Part shown: in pieces, positions 20,527-29,231 of the stretch
Numbering within the stretch: position 1 is the stretch's first letter
Layout: each line of letters begins with the position of its first letter
NCBI RefSeq assembly: GCF_030397575.1
Contig: NZ_JAPNXS010000004.1
Location: forward strand, 243,866-307,865
Length of the DNA: 64,000 nucleotides
Direction of reading: 5' to 3'
From: Psychromonas sp. 14N.309.X.WAT.B.A12
GTDB taxonomy: Bacteria > Pseudomonadota > Gammaproteobacteria > Enterobacterales > Psychromonadaceae
Program-made: the position numbers and the translations under genes
The notes under the pieces: model-generated
What the model was told of the DNA's origin: nothing
The model's database searches: none
The model's input: the letters and a program-made list of their open reading frames with translations, nothing else

Positions 20527-21603
20527 GTGAATATAATAATAACTAAAAATAAATTAATGAAAGCACTAATTATGTGTATTTCATTATTCACTATAACAGC
20601 TTGTGATAACCAAATTGATGATATTTTATCTGATATTGCCGATGGAGAAGATGAAGTCGTTTGTGGCACTGATACGACTACCGTTAACTTTAAACAGATT
20701 GCCTATTGGGGCGAGAATGATGAAGATACGCTAGATGATATCGATTTTACTATGTTAACTCATGTTATCTATAACAAAATTGGTGTGACCTCTAGTGGCG
20801 AATTAGTATTACCGGATGACACTGACGATTTTGAAGATATGATTGAGGCCGCACATGATGCGGGTATTTATGCTATGGCTTCAATTGGTAACTCAAGTGA
20901 CTCCGCATTTAATACGATTGCTGCTAGTGACTCTGCTATGAGTAATTTTATTGATAACATGGAAGACCTAATTGATGATTATGACCTTGATGGTATTGAT
21001 ATCAATTGGCAGTTTCCAGAAGGTGATGATGAAGGTGATCTTTTTGAAGACTTGGTCAAAGAGGTCAGTGAATCATTAGAAGACGAAGATAAAATCTTTA
21101 GTTTTGTGGTTGATACTGGGCAAGATGATGATGACACAGACGATGGCGTTCAAGATGATGTATTAGATTATGCTGATTTTATGAACGTGATGGCATTAAA
21201 TACAACCGATGATGACGATTTACATTCTTCATTGGAAGATGCGGAAGATGCCATTGAATATTGGACTGATCGTTGCGTGGTTAAAAACCGACTAGTATTA
21301 GCAATCCCAGCTTATTCTAAAGGTGATGGTGTGCTGGATTTCCGAGAAATTGTTGATGACGATGATGATAATGCCTGTGTTGATGAAGCTTCTAATGTAG
21401 AAGATGAAGACGGTAATGATTACGATGACATTAACTACAACGGTATTCCAACAGTAAACGATAAAACAGAGTATGCCCAGTCTTATGCGGGCGGTGTAAT
21501 TATTACGTCATTAGAGCAGGACTATTTTGATAGTGATTATTTCTCAATATTAGCGGCAGTTGATTGGCAAGTATCAGGTAGTGCAAACGATATTTGTGAT
21601 TAA
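20527..21603 (+). CDS. GH18 chitinase-fold lipoprotein with inactivated catalytic motif
   Basis: A predicted lipoprotein: a short basic N terminus, a hydrophobic core, then the lipobox ITAC with Asp at +2. The body has the glycoside hydrolase 18 plan: FKQIAYWGE at strand 1, THVIYNKIGV, GIYAMASIGN at the usual SxGG position, and the active-site strand at 20990-21015. That strand reads DGIDINWQFP instead of the catalytic DGxDxDWEYP, so the middle Asp is Asn and the catalytic Glu is Gln. It should bind but not cleave a glycan. The protein is extremely acidic, with long Asp/Glu runs. The start is uncertain: GTG at 20527 has AAGGATGAG upstream, while ATG at 20557 is an alternative giving a minimal lipoprotein signal. 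No chitin-utilisation genes are adjacent. Confidence 0.75.
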   Translation: MNIIITKNKLMKALIMCISLFTITACDNQIDDILSDIADGEDEVVCGTDTTTVNFKQIAYWGENDEDTLDDIDFTMLTHVIYNKIGVTSSGELVLPDDTDDFEDMIEAAHDAGIYAMASIGNSSDSAFNTIAASDSAMSNFIDNMEDLIDDYDLDGIDINWQFPEGDDEGDLFEDLVKEVSESLEDEDKIFSFVVDTGQDDDDTDDGVQDDVLDYADFMNVMALNTTDDDDLHSSLEDAEDAIEYWTDRCVVKNRLVLAIPAYSKGDGVLDFREIVDDDDDNACVDEASNVEDEDGNDYDDINYNGIPTVNDKTEYAQSYAGGVIITSLEQDYFDSDYFSILAAVDWQVSGSANDICD

Positions 21604-21640
21604 TTATAAAATATAATTCCATGGTTTTTTTTGTGGTTAA

Positions 21641-21668
21641 AAGGGCGCATAATAGCGCCCTTATTTTT
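21641..21668 (+). terminator. Intrinsic terminator after the GH18-like gene
   Basis: AAGGGCGC / GCGCCCTT has a 6-base loop and is followed by TATTTTTT. It ends transcription before the phnA-family gene. Confidence 0.88.
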
Positions 21669-21691
21669 TCTAACCACATTAAGGTCGAATT

Positions 21692-22291
21692 ATGCCGATT
21701 AAAGCCGCTTTAACTGAACGTAGCAACGGATGTTGTGAATTGTGTTCATCTACCAACGAATTGTCTATATTTGAAGTCCCACCAGTTAAAGAACCTAATT
21801 CGGATAAGTCAGTATTAGTCTGTGCGACCTGTTCTGAGCAAATTGCTAAAACAGCTGAAATGGATAATAACCATTGGCGTTGTTTAAACGATAGCATGTG
21901 GAGCCAAGTGCCAGCAGTACAAGTAACGGCTTTCCGTATGTTAACTCGTTTAAGTAAAGCTGGTGAAGGCTGGGCACAAGACTTATTAGATATGATGTAC
22001 ATGGAAGATGAACAAAAAGCATGGGCTGATTATGGAGTTGCAGCTGATGATATCGAGGAAGTAGCACCAACACGTGACTCTAATGGCACAATTTTAGTGG
22101 CGGGTGATAATGTAACTCTGATTAAAGATTTAGAAGTCAAGGGCGCAAACTTTACCGCAAAACGTGGTACTCCCGTCCGTAATATCTCATTGACTGATAA
22201 CCCGGAGCACATAGAAGGGCGTGTTAATGGCGTACGCATTGTTTTGTTAACAACTTACCTTAAAAAGATGCCTTTGTTTGAAGATAAGTAA
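21692..22291 (+). CDS. PhnA-family zinc-ribbon protein (YjdM-like)
   Basis: A 199-residue cytoplasmic protein. An N-terminal zinc ribbon has CCELC about 14 residues in and CATCS about 30 residues later. The C-terminal PhnA domain contains DSNGTILVAGDNVTLIKDLEVKG and ends RIVLLTTYLKKM. This is the PhnA/YjdM family, whose name derives from its position near phosphonate genes in E. coli. It is not phosphonoacetate hydrolase, and its real function is not settled. The first Met follows AAGGTCG. Single gene between two terminators. Confidence 0.85.
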   Translation: MPIKAALTERSNGCCELCSSTNELSIFEVPPVKEPNSDKSVLVCATCSEQIAKTAEMDNNHWRCLNDSMWSQVPAVQVTAFRMLTRLSKAGEGWAQDLLDMMYMEDEQKAWADYGVAADDIEEVAPTRDSNGTILVAGDNVTLIKDLEVKGANFTAKRGTPVRNISLTDNPEHIEGRVNGVRIVLLTTYLKKMPLFEDK

Positions 22292-22340
22292 TATCAGTTA
22301 CATGAACTAACCATTCAACGAACTATATGCAAAAATTATA

Positions 22341-22372
22341 AAGGCCCTAACACTCAATAGTGATAGGGCCTT
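22341..22372. terminator. Bidirectional terminator between phnA-family gene and pyrC
   Basis: AAGGCCCTA..CACT / AGTG..TAGGGCCTT makes a long stem with a small loop. It is flanked by A- and T-rich ends on the two sides and so suits both convergent genes. Confidence 0.8.
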
Positions 22373-22403
22373 TAGCAATACTAAATTTTTTATTCAATGA
22401 CGA

Positions 22404-23435
22404 TTAAAGTACTTTCCATGTCATATCTTCGCCGGCTTTAATAGGCACTACAATATCATTACCAAAAGCTAATGAATCTGGCACCGGCCATGCCGTTTTC
22501 TCTAATGTTACAGTATCTTGATTTCGAGGAATGCCATAGAAATCAGGACCATTGAAACTAGCAAAGCCTTCTAATTTATCTAATGCATTTTCAGCTTCAA
22601 ATACTTCAGCATAGAGCTCTAACGCAGCAAATGCGGTATAAGACCCTGCACAACCACAAGCTGACTCTTTTGCGCCAATAGCATGAGGCGCTGAATCGGT
22701 ACCTAAAAAGAATTTTTTGCTGCCGCTAGTCGCTGCTTTAACTAACGCGGCCTGGTGTGTGTTTCTTTTTAAAATTGGTAAGCAATAAAAGTGTGGTTTA
22801 ATACCGCCCACTAACATGTGATTACGATTAAACATTAAATGATGTGCCGTGATTGTCGCGCCCACATTATCACCAGCTTTATTAACAAACTCGACAGCAT
22901 TGGCTGTCGTAATATGTTCTAAAACAATCTTGAGATCTGGATTCTGAGCAACAATTGGTGATAACACCTCTTTTAAAAATACCGCTTCACGATCAAAAAT
23001 ATCAACGTGATTTGAAGTCACTTCTCCATGAACCAGCAAAGGCATGTTGACTTCTTGCATTGCTTTAAAAGTCGCCTTTAGTTTAGTTGCATCTGTTACA
23101 CCTGAGTCAGAGTTAGTCGTTGCGCCTGCAGGATATAATTTAGCTGCATAAACATGGCCTGATGCCTTGGCTTTTTTGATCTCTTCTGGTGTTGTATTGT
23201 CTGTTAGGTAAAGCACCATTAAAGGTGTAAAAGTCGTTTTTGGTTGTGCAGCTAAAATACGATCGCGGTATGCTAATGCGCTATCAGTTGTCATCACCGG
23301 TGGCACTAAATTAGGCATGACTATCGCTCTCCCCATATAACGGCTGGTATCGCGAACTGTATCTGCCAACACTTCGCCATCGCGTAAGTGTACGTGCCAA
23401 TCGTCAGGTCGTGTGATCGTTAGTTTAGTGCTCAT
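22404..23435 (-). CDS. pyrC: Dihydroorotase (type II)
   Basis: The third step of pyrimidine synthesis: reversible ring closure of carbamoyl-aspartate to dihydroorotate. The 343 residues match the E. coli enzyme. Visible zinc-site elements are [11 protein letters not shown] (two His), the carboxylated Lys in [26 protein letters not shown], and the catalytic Asp in LGTDSAPH. It is clearly distinct from the hydantoinase at about 45 kb, which belongs to the same amidohydrolase superfamily. Transcribed alone on the minus strand. Confidence 0.96.
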   Translation of the reverse strand: MSTKLTITRPDDWHVHLRDGEVLADTVRDTSRYMGRAIVMPNLVPPVMTTDSALAYRDRILAAQPKTTFTPLMVLYLTDNTTPEEIKKAKASGHVYAAKLYPAGATTNSDSGVTDATKLKATFKAMQEVNMPLLVHGEVTSNHVDIFDREAVFLKEVLSPIVAQNPDLKIVLEHITTANAVEFVNKAGDNVGATITAHHLMFNRNHMLVGGIKPHFYCLPILKRNTHQAALVKAATSGSKKFFLGTDSAPHAIGAKESACGCAGSYTAFAALELYAEVFEAENALDKLEGFASFNGPDFYGIPRNQDTVTLEKTAWPVPDSLAFGNDIVVPIKAGEDMTWKVL

Positions 23436-23577
23436 ATAATACTCCGTGTGATAGAGGCTGGGGAAGTTGAGGCTGATTCTAGAAGTTACATTAAGTTAAG
23501 TAAAGAGCAAACTGGCCGGTTTAATCATTTAACAATATTACTGCTTATACTTAAGATACAAGCGGTGTAGTTGTTGG

Positions 23578-24537
23578 TTAACTTAATTGAGCATAATGTG
23601 CTCGAATAGCCTCTGCAATTTTTGCCTTAATAGTTGCGCTAACATGAACTGCCTGTTGCTCTGGGAACAAATTAACTAATGCTTGTACCAAAGGTTGTTG
23701 TGCTGTTTCAGATTGCTCAACCCAACTTAAAAGTAAATGACGATTAATATAAGCGGGCAGAGACCCCAACGTACCAACATCATTTTGGTTATGAATTAAT
23801 AGGCCTGCAGTGGTTCCTTTATCTAGTGTTAATACCTGATAAAAATACAGGGTATGATAATCCAATTGTTGAGCAAGCTCCTGGTCAGAAGGAGGTGGAA
23901 GGCTACTAAATTTATCGGTTAATATAGCGATATAACAATCGATAACTTGCTTAGCGAAGTTAATGGCAAAGTGCTTTGGTGTTTGTTCATCGCCGACAAA
24001 TCCCTCTAAATAAAAATGAGAAACACCACGATGTTTATTTAATGCTGGTATATAAAAATACTGTTCGCCTTGTTCAATACCGCTATCGTAATATTTACCA
24101 CTTGCATGCCTTAATGTTTCATTGAACAAGGTTTTATCTGCTGCATCTTCGATAGCTGGATTTAAATCAGCCATCAGTCGCCAGTAGCGTTGACCATTCT
24201 TCAATTCAGTCCAACTAACATGAATATGAATAGAAGGTGCTAAAGGGTGTTGAGGATGAATAATTGTCGATAATGCGGTAGCAGATAAAAAGGCCTTATC
24301 AGGCTTATCTTCATATTGTACTTGCGATATATTGACGGAAGCGCGGTTAAAAACACTGTTATTGCTAGCTTCATAGCGTTTCCCTCCGCCATGAGAACCC
24401 TCATCACGTAGCCATTCAACAGGTGAGAATTTAGTGCCTGTCGAAAGTGTCGACAATTTATCTACAAAATAATGTTGTACTTGACTAAGTTCGGTTAATG
24501 CAAATTTTGCTTGTTCTGATGTGGCGAGTACGCGCAT
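23578..24537 (-). CDS. Divergent coproporphyrinogen III oxidase-like (HemF-family) protein
   Basis: About 319 residues, similar in plan to oxygen-dependent HemF. The central SVNISQVQYED, the HPQHPLAPSIHIHVSW segment with clustered His, the NKHRGVSHFYLEGF block (RGIGG-FFDD in HemF) and the late DKGTTAGLL...GSLP (normally RGTxFGL...ESILMSLP) all align. Several strongly conserved positions differ: the usual GGGxDLTPxY is replaced by MADLNPAIED, and the Arg of the RGT motif is Lys. It may be a divergent heme enzyme or a paralogue with a different substrate. The ATG at 24537 has AGGA five bases upstream, favoured over an earlier ATG. It starts 31 bases after pdsS and is probably in its operon. Confidence 0.6.
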   Translation of the reverse strand: MRVLATSEQAKFALTELSQVQHYFVDKLSTLSTGTKFSPVEWLRDEGSHGGGKRYEASNNSVFNRASVNISQVQYEDKPDKAFLSATALSTIIHPQHPLAPSIHIHVSWTELKNGQRYWRLMADLNPAIEDAADKTLFNETLRHASGKYYDSGIEQGEQYFYIPALNKHRGVSHFYLEGFVGDEQTPKHFAINFAKQVIDCYIAILTDKFSSLPPPSDQELAQQLDYHTLYFYQVLTLDKGTTAGLLIHNQNDVGTLGSLPAYINRHLLLSWVEQSETAQQPLVQALVNLFPEQQAVHVSATIKAKIAEAIRAHYAQLS

Positions 24538-24568
24538 GAGCTTCCTATAGTATCGAGTCAATCATGGA

Positions 24569-26731
24569 TTAATGTTGGATGATAGGAAAGGTAATGGTTA
24601 CTGTAACCCCAGTCAAGTTTGTATTATTTGCGATCTTCAAATCTGCATCATGATAGTCACAAATCATTTTCGCGATATATAACCCTAACCCTAAGTGAGC
24701 ATCATGTTGATGTGCTTCGGGTCTAATTGATACCATAGATTGAAATAGATCTTGCTGTGTTCCTTCCACCAGTAAAGGGCCTTTATTACTAATACTAAGG
24801 ATCGCATGTTGATGGTGGGGTTGTAGCTCAAAAACAATTGCTTCATCTTGCGGAGAATACTCAACGGCGTTATGCACTAATTTATCTAATAATTGAACGA
24901 TAAAGTCAGGATCTGCCTCTATCAGAATAGATGCCGACGACTGATGTTCGGTAAAGGCATTATTAGGATAAATCATCTGATAACCTTGTACACAACCTTT
25001 GATTAACTCATTCAGATCGATATTTTGCTTATCAAGATGAGATAAACTTTGTTCGATACGACTCGCCTCACTCATGCTGGTTAAAATTTTATTTAAACGT
25101 TGAATGCCTTGTTGAGAGCGAATTACATATTTCTGCTGTTCTAAATCAGACGGAAGTGCGGAAAGGTTTTCTAGAGACGACCTCACTATCGCAACAGGAG
25201 TGCGTAATTCATGGGATAACCTTGCTGATAACTGCTCAACATATTGATGATATTGACCTAAGCGTTTTATCATATTCTCCATACTGCGTGATAAATCACC
25301 TATTTCATCTTGTTGTCCACTGGCAACAAAGTGTCCGGTTAAACGGCCATTTTGATCGAGCATTGATTCACTTTGATCGCGTAAGTGTCTAATGCGTTTA
25401 ACCACTGTCGACATAAAACCAAAAAGCAATATTCCAACCACAATGAGTACGGTAAACAATACATTAAATAACTTCTGTAACGCTTCATTTCGTAAGCTTA
25501 GTAATCCATGATTGGTTTCTTCAGCTAAGACTGCGCCAACTACTTTTCCATTGACAAAAATAGGGTGTGCTGCGCTTAAAATGGATGCCTTATGGTCCTT
25601 GGTTGAGCGCCACTGCGTTGCAGCAATACCAGATAAAGCTTGAGTTAATAGCGTCTCATTTAAGTGCGTTGGATTTATTTTAATATCAGTAAAGCTAGGG
25701 TCCGGTTTATCTAAAAACAGCCCATAAATAGGTGATAAAAGCTGTTCTTGTATCGTTTCCCAAAGGTTATGCTCTTGCTTATTCTGGTTTATATCATTCA
25801 AGCTGCCTGGCCAAATACCTTTTGCTTGGTGAATATCTCCGGTGTTCGCAATAACTCGTTGAAACTTATCCACGACCCACAATCGAGAAGAGGTATGGCT
25901 CATAGCTTGAAGAAGGCTCTTGATCTCTGGAGATGGAATTAAAACACTGCCTAAGCCTTTAACATCTAATAAATTTGAGGTCATGATTTGTTGATCGATT
26001 TTATTACTATTAATGTTGGCTCTAGTATTAAGTTGAAAACCTAGTTTATTACCTAGTAACTCAAGTGGTAAACGAAGCTCTATATCGTAGCCAGTGCTGG
26101 TTGTTTTCCAGATGCCTTGAATTGATTTTTCTCTATTAGTTGGGGTTGTGTAAAGGCTATGCTCAGGGTAACGATATGCATTAAACCAACCATCTGAAGT
26201 GACAGAAACAATATAACGCATCAATTTCCCTTGTGGAGAGCTCATGGCGATGATCATATGGTCAGCTTTATTCAATTGAGGTGTATCGATACTACGAATA
26301 AGTGGATGTTGATTTTTTACTTTGAAAAAAGCATATAAATAACCATTATATTTACCTAATATCTGTTCAAACTGTACTGGGTTGTTAACTTTTGTTGTTG
26401 ATGTTGTTGCTGAGTAATGATTCTTAAAGCTAATAATACTTTGCCAATCATCTTCCTCTCCATCTAATATCATCGGCTGCTCAAGGTTATAAACATATAA
26501 GTCATGACCTTGTTTAATATTGTCATTATTGTTGATATCAGTATTAAATAAGCTTGAACGTTCATGCAAAGCTGCTGCTATTCCACTAGTGGTACCTAAT
26601 AAGGTTTGTTGTTGGCCTGATTTTAAGAAGCTTTCCATTTCAGTGACAAATTGATAGGCAAACCAAGGTAGCAATAAAAATAAACTGCTCAAGATTAAAA
26701 GTTTGGCTCTTAAGCCAACTTTAATAGCCAT
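24569..26731 (-). CDS. pdsS: Sortase-system sensor histidine kinase
   Basis: A 720-residue membrane sensor kinase that would autophosphorylate and pass phosphate to PdsR. It has a first membrane segment (about 8-27), a large periplasmic region (about 30-420) containing a CBM9-like module near residues 75-240, a second membrane segment (about 425-447), HAMP, then HisKA with the phospho-acceptor His in SARLSHELRTPVA, and HATPase with DKLVHNAVEYSP and LGLGLYIAK. Length, layout and partner genes fit the 'proteobacterial dedicated sortase system' kinase. It begins directly after pdsR (stop and start adjoin at 26731). No sortase lies nearby, so its output in this strain is unclear. Confidence 0.8.
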   Translation of the reverse strand: MAIKVGLRAKLLILSSLFLLLPWFAYQFVTEMESFLKSGQQQTLLGTTSGIAAALHERSSLFNTDINNNDNIKQGHDLYVYNLEQPMILDGEEDDWQSIISFKNHYSATTSTTKVNNPVQFEQILGKYNGYLYAFFKVKNQHPLIRSIDTPQLNKADHMIIAMSSPQGKLMRYIVSVTSDGWFNAYRYPEHSLYTTPTNREKSIQGIWKTTSTGYDIELRLPLELLGNKLGFQLNTRANINSNKIDQQIMTSNLLDVKGLGSVLIPSPEIKSLLQAMSHTSSRLWVVDKFQRVIANTGDIHQAKGIWPGSLNDINQNKQEHNLWETIQEQLLSPIYGLFLDKPDPSFTDIKINPTHLNETLLTQALSGIAATQWRSTKDHKASILSAAHPIFVNGKVVGAVLAEETNHGLLSLRNEALQKLFNVLFTVLIVVGILLFGFMSTVVKRIRHLRDQSESMLDQNGRLTGHFVASGQQDEIGDLSRSMENMIKRLGQYHQYVEQLSARLSHELRTPVAIVRSSLENLSALPSDLEQQKYVIRSQQGIQRLNKILTSMSEASRIEQSLSHLDKQNIDLNELIKGCVQGYQMIYPNNAFTEHQSSASILIEADPDFIVQLLDKLVHNAVEYSPQDEAIVFELQPHHQHAILSISNKGPLLVEGTQQDLFQSMVSIRPEAHQHDAHLGLGLYIAKMICDYHDADLKIANNTNLTGVTVTITFPIIQH

Positions 26732-27438
26732 TATTTAACACTCTCTGTACTGACATCCCAACGATAACCCATACCGTAAATGGCTTTAATTTCATCAAAA
26801 CCGGGGTCAATTTGGATAAACTTTTTTCTAATCCTCTTAATATGTGAAGTGATAGTATTATCATCAACAAGCATATTAGCTTCATTCATTAATTGCTGAC
26901 GGCTTCTCACCATACTAGGTTTATTCGCTAGCGCGTGAATAATCCAAAATTCAGTGATAGTGACATCCAATAAAGTCTCATTCCAACTAACTTGCATTTT
27001 GTCGTTATCGATAATTAACGCCCCTCGAATAACGACTGAGCTTTCAGTAAGCGGGACAGATTCATGTAAGCTCGCTCGCCTAAACAAAGCGCTGATCCTC
27101 ACCATTAAATGTTCCAATCCAATCTCTTTACTAAGGTAATCATCTGCCCCCAAACGCAGCCCTGAAATAGTATCAAAGTCATTATCTCTGGCAGTTAAAA
27201 ATATAATTGGAACTGTTGCAGAAAGTTGGCGTAATTGTTGGCAAAGGAGAAAGCCACCATCATATTCGTGACCTAACCCCACATCAATAATCGCTAAATC
27301 GGGTAGTTGAATTGTAAATGCTTGTATGGCTTGCTCACGATCTTGATAGCCATCGACTTGATAACCATGACGGATCATTACATCACGATAGTTTTCTCGA
27401 ATAGCAAGGTCATCTTCAATGATGGCAATACGTTTCAT
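26731..27438 (-). CDS. pdsR: Sortase-system response regulator (OmpR-type)
   Basis: A 235-residue response regulator. The receiver domain has the acidic pair IEDD at residues 7-10, the phospho-acceptor Asp in IIDVGLG, the FLTARD threonine and the conserved Lys in YLSKEIG. A C-terminal winged-helix DNA-binding domain ends in AIYGMGYRWD. Sequence and pairing with pdsS and the divergent OmpA-like gene match the Pds system seen in marine proteobacteria. It overlaps pdsS by one base. It probably controls pdsO from the shared 178-bp intergenic region. Confidence 0.82.
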   Translation of the reverse strand: MKRIAIIEDDLAIRENYRDVMIRHGYQVDGYQDREQAIQAFTIQLPDLAIIDVGLGHEYDGGFLLCQQLRQLSATVPIIFLTARDNDFDTISGLRLGADDYLSKEIGLEHLMVRISALFRRASLHESVPLTESSVVIRGALIIDNDKMQVSWNETLLDVTITEFWIIHALANKPSMVRSRQQLMNEANMLVDDNTITSHIKRIRKKFIQIDPGFDEIKAIYGMGYRWDVSTESVK

Positions 27439-27616
27439 AAATTACAAAGTCCTCTTGGTTTGTATCAATGCAAGCTAGAGATTGACTCCGCCACTTTTTG
27501 AACATAATTGATCAGTAGTTTGCCTTTTTTGCTCCCTAATCTTGCCATTTAGGTTTGTTTTAATACAGACATCAAAACAACAACCTAAGTTGCATTTATT
27601 ATTAAGGAGTCACACT
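27439..27616. promoter_or_regulatory. Divergent pdsR / pdsO promoter region
   Basis: 178 bp between divergently transcribed genes, so both promoters and any PdsR sites must lie here. I could not define a clear repeat pair for PdsR. The only firm element is the strong ribosome binding site AAGGAG seven bases before pdsO. Confidence 0.5.
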
Positions 27617-28720
27617 ATGACAACATCATCTCAAAAACTATCGGCTAATTTAAAAAAATCCATGGTATGCATTGTTGCCTTGTCTGCACTAACTGGTGGG
27701 TTAGTCATTTTAGAGGATTACAGAATTACTAGGGAAGCACAGCAATTTTCAGAGCATTTAAAACAATTTAGTCATCCTGTCACAATAAAATCACAGCAGG
27801 GTCATGAGCAAGTGTTCTTTAAAAAACATCAGGATGATAGTCTATTGACGACTGATGCTAATGAATTAGCGAAAATTGCAGAGCAAAATTTAGTTGCTAA
27901 ACAGACAAGTATGATGTCAAAACCATTAGACGTACAACCAGAAAAAATAGCATTAAATAAGTCGATCTCACAGCAAGATCTAAATGAAGAACAAGCCCAG
28001 AAAATAGATCCAAATGATATGAATGTCTTATTTTCGTTATCTTCTTCACAGATTACACCTGAATATAAGTTACAATTATTGGACGTTGCTGATTACATTA
28101 ATAGCCATGGTGACCAGACAAAGTGGCAAGTGGTAGGGCATACCGATAAATCAGGACGTGCTAGTTATAATTTAGATTTAGCAAAAGAAAGGGCTAATAA
28201 TGTCGCTCGATTTCTTGTTGAGCATGGCGTTCAACAAACACAGCTAACCTTATTCACCTTAGGTGAATATGAAGCAGGGCATACTGAAAACAGCACTTAT
28301 AACGCAAGTTTAAGAAAAGTGCAGGTGATGCCTTACGAATCGAGTATCGAAAAGTTAGCTAAAATGATTAAGAGAGATAACCAACAAGCAGAGCAATATC
28401 GCTTGGTTAAGGCACAGCTTAATAATCAAAAAAATGTAATCGAAAAGGAGTTTCGACACATCACTGAAACATTAAAGGAAGATAATAATACGGTACAACT
28501 AAATACTGAATTAAATTTGGGTGATATAAACTTGCAAGAACAAGAAGTTAGCATGAAACAGTCACTTTCAAACCATCGAATTAATAACAATAAAGAGTTG
28601 CTGGTGGATGATGGTAGTAACCTGCTTAACACTCAAAATAGTATCAGTACTAGTCAAGTATCGACTTTATCACTAAATGAACCTGAGTCACTGGCTTATG
28701 CCTCAGGTTATTCACTATAA
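27617..28720 (+). CDS. pdsO: Sortase-system OmpA-like protein
   Basis: A 367-residue envelope protein. It has an N-terminal membrane/signal segment (about residues 15-35), a coil-rich region, and an OmpA-like peptidoglycan-binding domain (about 135-245) with the hallmark WQVVGHTDKSGRASYNLDLAKERANNVARFLVEHG. A long hydrophilic coiled-coil tail follows. This is the PdsO plan in Pds sortase loci, where it normally precedes the sortase substrate and a class GN sortase. Here only a 39-codon gene follows. The ATG at 27617 is chosen for its AAGGAG; the frame is open further upstream without a site. Confidence 0.8.
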   Translation: MTTSSQKLSANLKKSMVCIVALSALTGGLVILEDYRITREAQQFSEHLKQFSHPVTIKSQQGHEQVFFKKHQDDSLLTTDANELAKIAEQNLVAKQTSMMSKPLDVQPEKIALNKSISQQDLNEEQAQKIDPNDMNVLFSLSSSQITPEYKLQLLDVADYINSHGDQTKWQVVGHTDKSGRASYNLDLAKERANNVARFLVEHGVQQTQLTLFTLGEYEAGHTENSTYNASLRKVQVMPYESSIEKLAKMIKRDNQQAEQYRLVKAQLNNQKNVIEKEFRHITETLKEDNNTVQLNTELNLGDINLQEQEVSMKQSLSNHRINNNKELLVDDGSNLLNTQNSISTSQVSTLSLNEPESLAYASGYSL

Positions 28721-28732
28721 AGGGAGTTATGT

Positions 28733-28852
28733 ATGTCATCACAACAAGATAACCAATCAAATATGAATGATACGTTTAATGCGGGTGAATTAGTTAATTC
28801 AATTCTCATTTCGAGTATTAGTTTGTTTTGCTTAATTCATTTTTTTATTTAA
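28733..28852 (+). CDS. 39-residue predicted membrane microprotein
   Basis: A short gene with an excellent ribosome binding site (AGGGAG, six bases before the ATG) starting 12 bases after the pdsO stop. The first 20 residues are polar (MSSQQDNQSN...), the last 17 strongly hydrophobic (ILISSISLFCLIHFFI), so a single-pass membrane peptide is predicted. I do not recognise it. It sits where the sortase target gene is usually found and could be either a genuine small subunit or the remnant of a lost gene. Confidence 0.5.
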   Translation: MSSQQDNQSNMNDTFNAGELVNSILISSISLFCLIHFFI

Positions 28853-29231
28853 ATATTTATTATTTTTTAATCACTTAGTGGCGGCGCTTAGTCGCCATTA
28901 AGCTCGCTTTAACACCTCTATTGTTACCTCAGTTAATTGTCGAAAATTAGTACAATTTATCTATTTAATGTATTGTTATATTTTAACGTATTAAAATCTC
29001 TAGAAATAAGTTGTTGGCACCATAGAAATTGAAATAATATAAATTATTCATTTTTTGGCCCTAACAAAAAAGAGGTATTTGTTGTTAAATAACTAATAAA
29101 TAAGGATTATCAATTTTTCTCTGAAATTGATTTTTATCTATTAAAAGTCAGAAAATTGCATAATATTAATGGAATTAATATATTGATTAGGGTAAAAAAT
29201 AGAAGTGGCTCATCAAATAAATGGAATATAG
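28853..29231. other. AT-rich intergenic region before the glucosylglycerate cassette
   Basis: 379 bp without a gene. A short hairpin at about 28876-28903 (CTTA.TGGCG / CGCCA.TAAG) may end the pds transcript. The remainder is very AT-rich and presumably holds the promoter of the next operon; no specific regulator site could be defined. Confidence 0.5.

Noticed and set aside
21692..22291. Phosphonate-degradation enzyme
   Set aside because: The protein is of the PhnA/YjdM zinc-ribbon type, which is not phosphonoacetate hydrolase; no other phosphonate genes are near.
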